Translations under genes and position numbers: made by a program
Assembly (NCBI RefSeq): GCF_040544485.1
Contig: NZ_JBDZDV010000001.1
Location: forward strand, 806,001-870,000
Direction of reading: 5' to 3'
DNA length: 64,000 nucleotides
Source of the DNA: Lacicoccus halitifaciens
GTDB lineage: Bacteria; Bacillota; Bacilli; Staphylococcales; Salinicoccaceae
Notes under the pieces: generated by a model
Seen by the model: the letters and a program-made list of their open reading frames with translations, nothing else
Database searches by the model: none
Told to the model about the DNA's origin: nothing
Part shown: in pieces, positions 25,420-34,363 of the stretch
Position numbering within the stretch: the first letter of the stretch is position 1
How the letters are laid out: each line of letters begins with the position of its first letter

Positions 25420-25851
25420 TCATCCCGCAAAATCAAGCACTTCCGGCACATCGATTTCATCGTTTGCGTTCATCAGCTTGATCTCTTTCGGGATGAATTT
25501 CAGCACCACCATCACCTGACTTTCCAATTCCTCGATATCATGATGCTCCTGCTGATCCCACAGCCAGTCTACCGTCGGCTGGTCCATCACGACTTCCGTC
25601 CTCGCAAGCATTTCGACATAACTTGAATCCGCCTCCTCGTCATAGCCGAGGATGATGTAGCTCAAGTTGTTGTCCCTGATTTCATCGGTGTCGACGGATT
25701 CCGCTGTAACCTCGGTATAGAGGTTCCTCCCGTCATTATAAAATGTTACATAACGGCTGTGGGGTTTATTGCCATAGGCGGTGGACATGATGCCTACCCT
25801 CGGCGCATCAAGAATCCTTTCGACCTCTTTTTTCACCATTTCTCTTTCCAT
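25420..25851 (-). CDS. Pyridoxamine-5'-phosphate oxidase-like stress protein (Gsp26/YdaG type)
   Basis: A 143-residue split-barrel flavin-binding-fold protein. RVGIMSTAYGNKPHSRYVTFYNDGRNLY is the family core, as in general stress protein 26. These proteins bind flavin nucleotides or F420; activity is mostly uncharacterised. ATG 25851 follows GAGGTGAT; the frame extends to 25920 without a better site. A GTTTAT plus AGGAAT pair upstream may be a degenerate SigB promoter (weak). Confidence 0.82.
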   Translation of the reverse strand: MEREMVKKEVERILDAPRVGIMSTAYGNKPHSRYVTFYNDGRNLYTEVTAESVDTDEIRDNNLSYIILGYDEEADSSYVEMLARTEVVMDQPTVDWLWDQQEHHDIEELESQVMVVLKFIPKEIKLMNANDEIDVPEVLDFAG

Positions 25852-25916
25852 GCCTATCACCTCACCATTCAAATTCCTTTGAAACGCCGTGGATAAACAT
25901 GTAAAATCATTTATAT

Positions 25917-26441
25917 TCAAGCTCCCCTGATCCTTTTATTTTCCATGATATTCGTGTAAAAATCCCTGAAGCAGTGGATGTGCTCCGGATTGATGTTATG
26001 CAGCACATGCGTGCGATTGACGCCTTTATCATTGATGACCGTTACATATAATATACCCGCCTCATATTTATGATCATTGAGGTTTTCAACCATTTCAAGA
26101 TCGAGTTCTTCAATTACCCTGAAGGGAAAATGCATGACCCGCCAGTCGGGTTCCTCACCGTTCATATTCTTCAAGTTCGAAGTGCTGATAGTCAGCACTT
26201 CATCTTCCAGCAGAAAATAAAGCCCCACCCGCGTGAAATTGAACAGGCATGTGCCAAGGCAGTAGACCATCTTCACTTTATAACTTTCAATACCTGCATA
26301 TTCCTTCAAAAACTGATTAGCCCCATTGATGAATTCCAGCTCCAAATCCGTGAAATCAAACTTCGATTCAAGGATATGTGAGACGGTCTTCGGCAATACG
26401 ATCTTATTTAGATGAATGTTCATTGCCTGATAGGAAATCAT
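25917..26441 (-). CDS. Conserved protein of unknown function, second of two local paralogues
   Basis: A 174-residue soluble protein closely related to that at 19255-19770 (shared LPKT, GTCL..FTRVG.YFLLEDE, STSNLK/STLNK, FHFPF, KYEAGILY, NDKGVNRTHVLHNINP). Both start MI.Y..(L/M)N, which supports ATG 26441 over the GTG nine bases upstream. It lies 39 bases downstream of the DUF218 gene and may be the last gene of the EPS transcript. Function unknown. Confidence 0.75.
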   Translation of the reverse strand: MISYQAMNIHLNKIVLPKTVSHILESKFDFTDLELEFINGANQFLKEYAGIESYKVKMVYCLGTCLFNFTRVGLYFLLEDEVLTISTSNLKNMNGEEPDWRVMHFPFRVIEELDLEMVENLNDHKYEAGILYVTVINDKGVNRTHVLHNINPEHIHCFRDFYTNIMENKRIRGA

Positions 26442-26479
26442 CTCCCTCACCCACTTCTTTTATAAATACAACGCACAAA

Positions 26480-27079
26480 TCAATCATCGGGGAGATCCAG
26501 CACTTTATACAATCCCAGCCTGTAACCCCACATCCTGTAAAATTCAGTGGCCCACAGCAGTCTCGCATATGACCTTTCGTGCCATTTCTCACCGTCTTCA
26601 CTTAAGGCAGCGACATAAGTCAAATCAAAACGGTCGTCATTTACGCGGTCAAAAGCCAGCCTCGATCGTTTTAAATGAAAGTCGCTCGTCACGACGAGCG
26701 CATTTTCGAATCCAAGTTTCTCCATCATCTCAAGACTCAGGACAGCATTCGTATAAGTACTGGTGGCTTCGGTCTCTGCGATGATCGCATGATCCGGGAT
26801 GCCGAGCGTATTGGCAAATTCCCGGCTCTGGGAATAATATTCATCGCTGAGCGGTGAGATCATCACATAATCTGCATAACCTGCATGATATAATTCAGCA
26901 GCCTTCTGCAGCCGGCCCCGGTCGTCCCCGCCGAGCATGATGATCACATCGGCAGGCACCGGCTCATCCGTCTCACCGTGTTCGAAGCTTTCGATGACGA
27001 CAACCACACTCAGAAGCAGGATTAAGCAGATTCCGATCACCAGGAACCTGAACTTCATGCTGCCGTTCAGCTTTTTCAC
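26480..27079 (-). CDS. YdcF/DUF218-family membrane protein, second paralogue, in EPS operon
   Basis: A 199-residue protein with one N-terminal helix (FRFLVIGICLILLLSVVVVIESF) and a DUF218 domain (PADVIIMLGGDDRGRLQKAAELYHAGYADYVMISP, ATSTYTNAVLSLE, VVTSDFHLKRSRLAFDR). It is paralogous to 21566-22168. The GTG start overlaps the stop of the FemAB-like gene as GTGA, so the two are translationally coupled. That coupling and family knowledge suggest a role in polysaccharide assembly or its lipid carrier; this is inference. Confidence 0.85.
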   Translation of the reverse strand: MKKLNGSMKFRFLVIGICLILLLSVVVVIESFEHGETDEPVPADVIIMLGGDDRGRLQKAAELYHAGYADYVMISPLSDEYYSQSREFANTLGIPDHAIIAETEATSTYTNAVLSLEMMEKLGFENALVVTSDFHLKRSRLAFDRVNDDRFDLTYVAALSEDGEKWHERSYARLLWATEFYRMWGYRLGLYKVLDLPDD

Positions 27080-28299
27080 CGGTATGCCGGGAAGTATTCT
27101 CTATTTTTGTCCAATCCCCTTTTGTCACATAAGGCATTGTATACTTCCTGGTTCCATATTTTCTTCCCGATGTGGAATTTGAATTCCGTATGCTTGCTGA
27201 AACGCCTCTTGAAATGCAGTACCGGATCATCTTCGGCATTGGAAACACCCCCGCCGTAATGGATCAGCGAGTAGCCGTTTTCAACGCCCCATTTCATCGA
27301 AGCATACTTCAGAAGATAGGCGGGTGAATGCTCCAGATAATCCGGATCCGTCCCGTTCAGATGATCATGAATGACGTCACCCGAGAGCATATAAAGTCCC
27401 ATCGCAATGACCTTATCTTCGAATTTGACACTGATCGTCAGCAGGTCCTCCCCGAACCTGTCCTTCAATGCGTGGAAATACTCCCTGCTGAAATAATAGA
27501 ACTGTGTCGCATTATGGCGTTCCATCGTCAAATTATAGATGTCGATGAAAGATTCGACATTTTTAAACCCTCTGTCGATATGGAAAGAAAACCGGTCGTC
27601 CCTGAGCCGTTTCCTGATTTTGGTCCTGGCCGTCCTTGAAAATTCATTCTGGAAAGTGTCCTCAAATCTTTTGAAGTCTGTACCGACCGTCTGCCTTAAG
27701 TACATGGTATCGTAGATACCGCTGAAATCCTCCTGGTTCTGGAATATCGGATGGAACCTGATGAACTCCGAAACGATATTATTGTTGGCACAGTAAATGC
27801 TGAAGCAATCCTCAAATTCAGAAATCAGTTTTTCCTTATTCGTGGATTCATGGATTACCGGACCACCGTATCCATAGGGTGAAATCAGATCGTAATATTT
27901 CACGCCATCCAATGTGGTATGGATTTCCCTTTTGATTGCACTGTGGGTCACATGACCGTATTTGCTTTTGATCTCGAAGAACTTGCCTTCCCCGTTTTCA
28001 ATGAGCTCATTGACTTTGACATAGTCCTTCGTAAAGTAGATGTCCATATTCTTTTTGGCCGCAGGACGGATATCCCGATCCGCAGCCTGCCTGTCGATCA
28101 CCGGGCTGACCGTTCCCTTGACCGCTGCCTGCGCTGCAGCGGTTTCCGACACCTTCTGTACTGCTTCCCTTTTGAACCTCGTCACTCTGATTCTGTTGCT
28201 GCCGCTCTCCTTACCGGTGTAAGTCGTTTCAAGTGATTCAGGGTCAAGAGTCCTTTCCCCGAACGTCCCCTTATAAGCTCCCATACTGTTCTGAGTCAT
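27076..28299 (-). CDS. FemAB-like GNAT acyltransferase of the EPS locus
   Basis: A 407-residue protein whose C-terminal two thirds match the FemAB/Acetyltransf_6 fold: RTARTKIRKRLRDD, VESFIDIYNLTMERHNATQFYYFSREYF, VIAMGLYMLSGDVIHDHLNGTDPDYLEHSPAYLLKYASMKWGVENGYSLIHYGGG. Such enzymes transfer amino acids or acyl groups to sugars or peptidoglycan precursors. The first 80 or so residues are Ala/Lys/Arg-rich with no recognised domain, an unusual extension. ATG 28299 follows GGGAGAGGTG. It follows the DegT aminotransferase gene, so the amino sugar that enzyme makes may be its acceptor. Confidence 0.8.
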   Translation of the reverse strand: MTQNSMGAYKGTFGERTLDPESLETTYTGKESGSNRIRVTRFKREAVQKVSETAAAQAAVKGTVSPVIDRQAADRDIRPAAKKNMDIYFTKDYVKVNELIENGEGKFFEIKSKYGHVTHSAIKREIHTTLDGVKYYDLISPYGYGGPVIHESTNKEKLISEFEDCFSIYCANNNIVSEFIRFHPIFQNQEDFSGIYDTMYLRQTVGTDFKRFEDTFQNEFSRTARTKIRKRLRDDRFSFHIDRGFKNVESFIDIYNLTMERHNATQFYYFSREYFHALKDRFGEDLLTISVKFEDKVIAMGLYMLSGDVIHDHLNGTDPDYLEHSPAYLLKYASMKWGVENGYSLIHYGGGVSNAEDDPVLHFKRRFSKHTEFKFHIGKKIWNQEVYNALCDKRGLDKNREYFPAYR

Positions 28300-28334
28300 T
28301 ATATGACACCTCTCCCTTAATACCATCCTGATTT

Positions 28335-29489
28335 TTATGCTATGATTCTGTGAATCGGCAGCAGATCCCTGACCAGAGTGATGACTCTGTTGATCTCCTC
28401 TTCCGTCATCTTCGTATCGGAAGGGAGGCATAAACCATGTTCAAAAAGATATTTGGCGTTGTCCTGTTCCCCCCTGAAATAAGGGCACGTTTCAAATAAT
28501 GGCTGCATATGCAGCGGTTTCCATACAGGGCGTGCTTCAATGTTTTCCTGCGCCAGATATTTTATGATGCGGCTCGGGGTGACCGATGACTTGGCCGGGT
28601 CTATCAGCATGGTCGACAGCCATCTCGTATGGAAGGAACCTTCGATTTCAGGCATGAAATCCACCGCACTGACATCACCGAAACCATCCACATACTGTTC
28701 GAAAATCGCCCGCTTCTTGGCGATCCGATCGTCGAGCACTTCCATCTGACCCCGGCCGATGCCCGCGCTGATATTGCTCAGACGGTAGTTGTAGCCGACT
28801 TCATTGTGCTGGTAATGCTCTGCGGCTTCTTTCGACTGTGTCGCTTTTTTCAGCGCTTTCTTGATGATCAGCTCATCGTCAGAAATCATCATCCCGCCTC
28901 CGGAAGTCGTGATGATTTTATTGCCGTTGAAGGAAAATACGCCGATTTTCCCAAACGTCCCGCTTGGCTGTCCCTGATATTCCGCGCCGAGCGACTCCGC
29001 TGCGTCCTCGATCACCGGCACGCCGTACCGGTCGCATATCTCCATGATGCGGTCCATCCTTGCCGACTGGCCGTAAAGATTCACCACGATGACCGCCTTT
29101 GGCAGTTTCCCCTTCATCCTGTAATATCTCATGGCCTTCTCCAGCAGATTCGGCGACATATTCCAGCTGTCCATCTCGGAATCGATAAATACCGGTGTTG
29201 CACCCATGTAGAGGATTGGATTCGCGCTCGCCACAAAAGTGAGCGATGAACAGAACACAACGTCCCCTCTCCCGACATTCAGCACATCCAGTGCAAGATG
29301 TATCGCACCGGTGCCGCTGGATACTGCACAGGCAGCGTTCGCCCCTGTATACTGCCTGATCTGATTTTCGAATTCATCGACGTTTTCCCCAAGCGGCGCA
29401 ATCCAGTTCTTCTCGAATGCATCACTGACATATTTCTCTTCATTGCCTCCCATATGCGGAGACGATAGAAACACCCTGTTTGAAACCAT
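28335..29489 (-). CDS. DegT/DnrJ/EryC1-family sugar aminotransferase
   Basis: A 384-residue PLP enzyme that transaminates a nucleotide-linked ketosugar. The PLP lysine is Lys191 in FSFNGNKIITTSGGGM, with ED at 161-162 for the pyridine nitrogen and SSGTGAIHLAL for phosphate binding. Similar enzymes (PglE type) act after a UDP-GlcNAc 4,6-dehydratase, and the CapD-type dehydratase encoded at 32421 could supply that ketosugar, giving a bacillosamine-like amino sugar. AAAGGGG precedes the ATG by eight bases. Confidence 0.88.
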   Translation of the reverse strand: MVSNRVFLSSPHMGGNEEKYVSDAFEKNWIAPLGENVDEFENQIRQYTGANAACAVSSGTGAIHLALDVLNVGRGDVVFCSSLTFVASANPILYMGATPVFIDSEMDSWNMSPNLLEKAMRYYRMKGKLPKAVIVVNLYGQSARMDRIMEICDRYGVPVIEDAAESLGAEYQGQPSGTFGKIGVFSFNGNKIITTSGGGMMISDDELIIKKALKKATQSKEAAEHYQHNEVGYNYRLSNISAGIGRGQMEVLDDRIAKKRAIFEQYVDGFGDVSAVDFMPEIEGSFHTRWLSTMLIDPAKSSVTPSRIIKYLAQENIEARPVWKPLHMQPLFETCPYFRGEQDNAKYLFEHGLCLPSDTKMTEEEINRVITLVRDLLPIHRIIA

Positions 29490-29946
29490 ATGATAAGCCC
29501 CTTTCCCCTTAAAGCATTTTAATCTTTCGTTTACTCCTTTTTGCTCCGTACTCCCTTACCCTTGTTCCTTCCCATCACGGTGGCGCTTTCAGAAATCACA
29601 GTTCCATAAAGACTGATATCCGGATTTAAGCTCCCCTGCTTCCCTTGATACGCCGATATTGTGATTTCCGATGCCACTCAACCGTGATTCATATAACCCT
29701 TTCCTACCATCCCCCCTGCCCGGCATGAACACCAGTTCATTCATAGTGGAATAGTGATGCCACTCCGGGTGCTTTCAAACATTTTGCGGATGCAGCGACT
29801 GTGATGTCCAATACGCTGTAAATATTAAGCTTAGCGACTATGGGGTAGACACCAGCGATGATTGGCATGACTTCTTCCGTCTGTCCGCTGGTGCCCTTCG
29901 AAGATTTCCAAAAGCCCCTCCCCCCGATTCTCCTGTTATACATACT
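29490..29946 (-). other. 457-base gene-poor gap inside the EPS operon with long inverted repeat
   Basis: No convincing gene was found between the wzy stop and the aminotransferase start. An imperfect long hairpin spans 29574-29688: ATCACGGT (29574-29581) pairs with ACCGTGAT (29681-29688), and GAAATCACA (29592-29600) pairs with TGTGATTTC (29660-29668), enclosing a 59-base loop. Related fragments (GTGATGCCACTC) recur near 29753. Two short minus-strand frames (68 codons from 29943 and about 51 codons just after) overlap by a few bases but have no recognisable homology. It could be a structured leader or a decayed gene. Confidence 0.55.
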
Positions 29947-31209
29947 TCACCTTCTCCATCGATAATCCCAGATGACGCCGAGGATGACGACGATGATGTA
30001 AAAGAATTTGAAGCGGTGCCTGAGCCCGGTCCCTGCATTGGAAATCGCAAGTCCGAATACGAACCAGCCGACCATGACGCTGATCAGAAGTATTCCAAGG
30101 ATCGGCCTTTTCTTTATGATGTGGAAATTTTTGATGAACACCACAAGGGCGATGACATAGAAGACACCGTCGAACAGGAACGCAATCAGCTCATTCAAGC
30201 TCCCGATATTCCACGGCATCGGTGATGCGATGAAATAGATGAACTTGATCGGTGAATACATCAGCAGCTGGGACAGGTTGTTCACTTCGAGTCCTGTGAG
30301 GTAGGCCGAGCCGCCGCTTGCGGAAGCCACCGTTTTGTACAGGCCGACATCCTTATTGAACACCTGGTCCACCTTGTTGAATATCGGCAGCTCCTCGATC
30401 AGGTTCGGAAAGGACAGCATATAAGTCAGAGTGAGTGCAAAAAGACCGAACGGCACGAGTGATTCCAATGAAAACTTGAAACTTTTTGTATTGTGCCGGT
30501 AGAAGATGAAGCCGAACAGATAGCCGAGCAGTATCCCCATGACTGCCGTATGGAAGGATGCCCCGAGCAGTACGAAGATCACACTGAGCAGCGCACTCGA
30601 CCGTTCCCTGTTTTTATACCAGCGGGTGAAGAAATATAATGACAGCACGATGGTGATTGAAATCAATGACTCCCGCATCAATATGCTCGAGAAAATCAGC
30701 GAGTGCGGAAAGAATGCCATCAATAACACCAGATACCACTGGACTTTTTCAGAAATATCGAGCATCTTGAAGATCTTGATCATGATCAGGAGTGCCGTGA
30801 CAGCGATGATGATGTTCAGGAATTGTGCAAACAGCCGGTCGTCCCCGTATACATGGAAGAGCAGCCCCAGAAATTTCGAATAAAATCCGCCATAGATGTC
30901 GGTTTCCACCAGTGAAGGATTGAGACTGATCTTGAGTGCAGCCTCATGGTAATCCTCCGTATCCACACCACTGTGAGGGATGATTTTCTCACCCGGCCTG
31001 AAGTCTATCATCATCATCATCAGCCTGATGATGAAACTCGTATAGATGATGGCCGCAAATTTCGTGTGATTGATCAAAAGTGTGAAGAACAAGACGATTA
31101 CTGTGAAAATGATGAATGAAAACGTCATATATTGAGTATCCGGGATGTAATGCTGAAACAAAAAGCTGACGATGATATATAATGATGCGGCGAGCCATAT
31201 GATGACCAT
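29947..31209 (-). CDS. Polysaccharide polymerase-like membrane protein (Wzy type)
   Basis: A 420-residue integral membrane protein with about ten or eleven helices and a large loop (DFRPGEKIIPHSGVDTEDYHEAALKISLNPSLVE) between early helices. The loop with FYSKFLGLLFHVYGDDRLFAQFLN and the SILMRESLISI motif resemble EpsG/Wzy-like polymerases. Wzy proteins diverge strongly, so the call depends on topology and on its place between the flippase and sugar-modifying genes. GGAGGGGG lies six bases before the ATG. Confidence 0.65.
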   Translation of the reverse strand: MVIIWLAASLYIIVSFLFQHYIPDTQYMTFSFIIFTVIVLFFTLLINHTKFAAIIYTSFIIRLMMMMIDFRPGEKIIPHSGVDTEDYHEAALKISLNPSLVETDIYGGFYSKFLGLLFHVYGDDRLFAQFLNIIIAVTALLIMIKIFKMLDISEKVQWYLVLLMAFFPHSLIFSSILMRESLISITIVLSLYFFTRWYKNRERSSALLSVIFVLLGASFHTAVMGILLGYLFGFIFYRHNTKSFKFSLESLVPFGLFALTLTYMLSFPNLIEELPIFNKVDQVFNKDVGLYKTVASASGGSAYLTGLEVNNLSQLLMYSPIKFIYFIASPMPWNIGSLNELIAFLFDGVFYVIALVVFIKNFHIIKKRPILGILLISVMVGWFVFGLAISNAGTGLRHRFKFFYIIVVILGVIWDYRWRR

Positions 31210-31222
31210 ACCTCACCCCCTC

Positions 31223-32431
31223 CTAAATACTGACTTTATATTTCCAGTGATGCAGCAGGATCACCATCTGACCCAGCATCAACAGCCCATATGTGCTTAT
31301 TGTGACAATGAACGCCCCCGGCAGGCCGTACGGTATGATCACTGCTGCAGACAGCACGATTGTTGCGATGAAAGTGATCGTCTGCATGACAACCTGGGGT
31401 GTGTAGAGATTCAGCACGTTGAGTGCCATTTCAAAAAGTTTAGTGTAGACGACGAAGAATAACAGGACGCCGAGCAGCAGCATCTCAAGCTGATAGCCCA
31501 TGAATTCTTCACCGTACACGAGAACCAGTATGTCATTGCCGAAGAGGATGAGTACGACTTCCCCGACTGCAATCAGCCCCAGAAATACTCCGCATATTTT
31601 AAAGAATGATTTATAGAATAATCTGATGTTCTGCCTTGCCTGCTGTGCAAGCCCTGCGATGAATCCTTCATTCAGTGCAAAGACGATGTTATTCGTGATC
31701 AGTGCGAAGTACATGATCGTTGCAAAAATACCTAGAATTTCAACACTATGGAAGTATTCGAGCATGTATCTTGGCACATTCGACACCAGTGAGGCGAGCA
31801 CTTCCACAAGTGAAAGCCCGATTCCGAGAGCGAAGATTTTTTTGAAATCGCCGGAATTCAGCCTGACCACCGGTTTCCCCGGTGAGTAAGTGAACTTCAA
31901 TCCGTAGAAGTAGTAGATGAGCACCTGTGATATGAAGAGGCTCACCATCGCCATCAGCAGTGAATCGAATATGACGATCGCAATTGTAAAGAGTATCATC
32001 GTAAGAATACTTTTGTAGATCTTTGATGATGCAAGAAATGAAATCCTGGACTCTGAAATATTCTCCGTGTAGATGAATTCTTCCTTGTTCTCGTAATACT
32101 TGAAAAGTATGAAGACGAACAAACACATACTTTCATAGAAGTTCAGGTCGATGAAGATCATCGCCGCCACTGCCGTCACTATGAACCCGTAATTCGTGAT
32201 GTCACGGAACTGCCTGAATATGGCATAGTCGTAGCTCAGTTTAGTCTGTGTCGGGACGAGCCTTGACAGCGAAAATCGGGCGAATAATACGAGCGGGGCG
32301 GTCAAGGCCAGGAAGTAGGAATACAGCCCCACTTCATAGAGTCCAAGCAGGCGCGTGATCAGTATGACCTGCAGCCACTGGTTGAGCGCTATGAAAATCG
32401 TCCCGACGATATTCATCATTCTAGACTGCAC
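31223..32431 (-). CDS. Polysaccharide flippase-like protein (Wzx/MOP family)
   Basis: About 402 residues and 12 predicted helices, with the MOP-family N-terminal pattern NIVGTIFIALNQWLQVILITRLLGLYEVGLYSYFLAL. It should flip undecaprenyl-linked repeat units across the membrane for polymerisation. The GTG at 32431, with GGAG seven bases upstream, gives a compact N-terminus; the frame extends to an ATG at 32473. Either start overlaps the end of the capD-like gene. Confidence 0.8.
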   Translation of the reverse strand: MQSRMMNIVGTIFIALNQWLQVILITRLLGLYEVGLYSYFLALTAPLVLFARFSLSRLVPTQTKLSYDYAIFRQFRDITNYGFIVTAVAAMIFIDLNFYESMCLFVFILFKYYENKEEFIYTENISESRISFLASSKIYKSILTMILFTIAIVIFDSLLMAMVSLFISQVLIYYFYGLKFTYSPGKPVVRLNSGDFKKIFALGIGLSLVEVLASLVSNVPRYMLEYFHSVEILGIFATIMYFALITNNIVFALNEGFIAGLAQQARQNIRLFYKSFFKICGVFLGLIAVGEVVLILFGNDILVLVYGEEFMGYQLEMLLLGVLLFFVVYTKLFEMALNVLNLYTPQVVMQTITFIATIVLSAAVIIPYGLPGAFIVTISTYGLLMLGQMVILLHHWKYKVSI

Positions 32432-34262
32432 GTTTCTGCTCCATCTCTTTTCCAGTGTCTTCCCGGCCGACAAAGTTGATGAGCATTTCCTTCACTTCAT
32501 TTTCATTCATGGCCAAAAAGACTTTTATTTTCTCTTCAATGACCTTCAATGAAGACTCAGATACCCTACCCCGGTATATTTTTTCATATACTTGTTCAGG
32601 ATGAATCTCCTCCGGGTTGAGAAGTTCCTCATACAGTTTCTCACCGGGCCTCACACCGACGAATTCGATTCCGATGTCTTCTTCATTGAAGCCGCTGAGA
32701 CGTATCATATTTTTGGCGAGATCGACGATCTTCACAGGTTCGCCCATATCGAGGACGAATACCTCGCCCCCTTCGGCGAGTGTGCTCGCCTGGATGACAA
32801 GCCGTGATGCCTCGGGAATCGTCATGAAGTACCGTGTCATCCTCGGATCGGTGACGGTGATCGGCCCGCCTTCTTCTATCTGGCGTTTGAACTTCGGCAC
32901 GACCGAGCCGTTGCTTCCGAGTACATTGCCGAATCTGACTGCGACGAGAGTCGTATCTTCACAGTCCTTGTCGAGTGCCTGGACGATCATCTCCGCAACC
33001 CGTTTCGTCGCCCCCATGACGTTCGGTGGATTGACCGCTTTGTCCGTTGATATCATCACAAACTTTTTAGCCTTGTAGTGGCAGGCCGCTTCGGCCGTGT
33101 TCTTCGTTCCGATGATGTTATTTTTGATGGCCTCGACCGGGTTGTACTCCATCATCGGCACATGTTTATGCGCCGCCGCATGGTACACCATATCCGGCTG
33201 GTATTTCTCGAATACTTCAAAGATGCGCTTACGGTTCTGTACATCGGCGATGACCGGTATATAGCTGATGTCTTCATCCTTCCGGTCCAGCACTTCTTCG
33301 AGGATCATGTAGATGCTGTTCTCCCCGTGTCCGAGCAGAAGTATACGACTTGGTTTGAACCGGGAAATCTGCCTGACGATCTCCGACCCGATGCTCCCCC
33401 CGGCACCTGTCACCAGAATCGTCTTGCCCGTCACCTGCTCCTCAATGCCTTCCATGTCCAGCTCCACAGGTTCACGCCCGAGCAGGTCCTCGACTTCCAC
33501 ATGCTTCAGCATGTTCACTTCAAGCTTTCCGACCATTACATCTTCTATGCTCGGCATCGTCATCAATTCCACATCTTCGATGTTCACGAGGTCGTGGATA
33601 TCTTTCAGCTCCTTCTTGCTGAGTGACGGGATCGCAATGACGATTTTCTGTATATCGTACTTATCGACCAGATGTCTGATATCGTTCCTGTCACCTTCCA
33701 CCTTGATGCCGCTTAATTCCATATTCCTTTTCGTCTTATCATCATCCACGATCACCACAGGACTCAAGCCCATCCTCGGATTATCAAGCATCTGCCTGAT
33801 CAGCAGGGTTCCCCCTTTTCCGGCACCCACGACCAGTGTCCTGACCATCTTTGCGCCATTGGACCTTCTGCCATTCAGATGATGATTCATGACCCGCCAT
33901 GTCATCCTTGAGCCGCCGATCAGGATCAGATGCATCATCCATGTGATGAGCATCAGCCTGAAGAATGTCATATCGAACAGCAGATATATCATCACGGCCG
34001 TCGTGGCCATCGTCGCCGTCACAGAGAGTGTGATCGACGTGAGCTCCCTGACACTCGCAAACTCCCATGCCCTGTGGTAAAGGTTGAAGATGTAGGCGAA
34101 GATGTGATGGCTGAGCAGTATGATTGCCGCCGTCGCTCCGAGTACAAACAGTGAGTACTCCGAGAAGAAAGGAACAAGGATGTAATAACTGATGAATATC
34201 GAAAACGTCACGATTAAAGAATCAACAGAAACGAAGAGAAAATATCTTTTTTTAGCCCCCAT
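32421..34262 (-). CDS. capD: CapD-type polysaccharide nucleotide-sugar epimerase/dehydratase
   Basis: A 613-residue membrane enzyme: four N-terminal helices, a CoA-binding-like Rossmann domain (VVGAGKGGTLLIRQML) and a C-terminal SDR domain with VTGAGGSIGSEIVRQ and YHAAAHKHVPMME. As in CapD, the usual YxxxK is replaced by MxxxK (NVMGATKRVAE). CapD/PglF/WbpM enzymes make UDP-4-keto-6-deoxy sugars from UDP-GlcNAc, the likely substrate of the DegT aminotransferase in this operon. ATG 34262 has AGAGGG five bases upstream; ATG 34280 is the alternative. Confidence 0.92.
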   Translation of the reverse strand: MGAKKRYFLFVSVDSLIVTFSIFISYYILVPFFSEYSLFVLGATAAIILLSHHIFAYIFNLYHRAWEFASVRELTSITLSVTATMATTAVMIYLLFDMTFFRLMLITWMMHLILIGGSRMTWRVMNHHLNGRRSNGAKMVRTLVVGAGKGGTLLIRQMLDNPRMGLSPVVIVDDDKTKRNMELSGIKVEGDRNDIRHLVDKYDIQKIVIAIPSLSKKELKDIHDLVNIEDVELMTMPSIEDVMVGKLEVNMLKHVEVEDLLGREPVELDMEGIEEQVTGKTILVTGAGGSIGSEIVRQISRFKPSRILLLGHGENSIYMILEEVLDRKDEDISYIPVIADVQNRKRIFEVFEKYQPDMVYHAAAHKHVPMMEYNPVEAIKNNIIGTKNTAEAACHYKAKKFVMISTDKAVNPPNVMGATKRVAEMIVQALDKDCEDTTLVAVRFGNVLGSNGSVVPKFKRQIEEGGPITVTDPRMTRYFMTIPEASRLVIQASTLAEGGEVFVLDMGEPVKIVDLAKNMIRLSGFNEEDIGIEFVGVRPGEKLYEELLNPEEIHPEQVYEKIYRGRVSESSLKVIEEKIKVFLAMNENEVKEMLINFVGREDTGKEMEQKRAV

Positions 34263-34363
34263 ATTACCCTCTACTTTCATTACCTATTTTAGAAACGGAT
34301 GAATATCAATGCTTCTTCGGCATTGCCCCTTTATTCAAACGCCTGATGATTATCCTCTGTATT

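Noticed and set aside
29737..29943. 68-codon minus-strand frame between wzy and the aminotransferase
   Set aside because: No recognised homology. The ribosome site is weak, and the region carries a long inverted repeat, so it was recorded as a gap rather than a gene.
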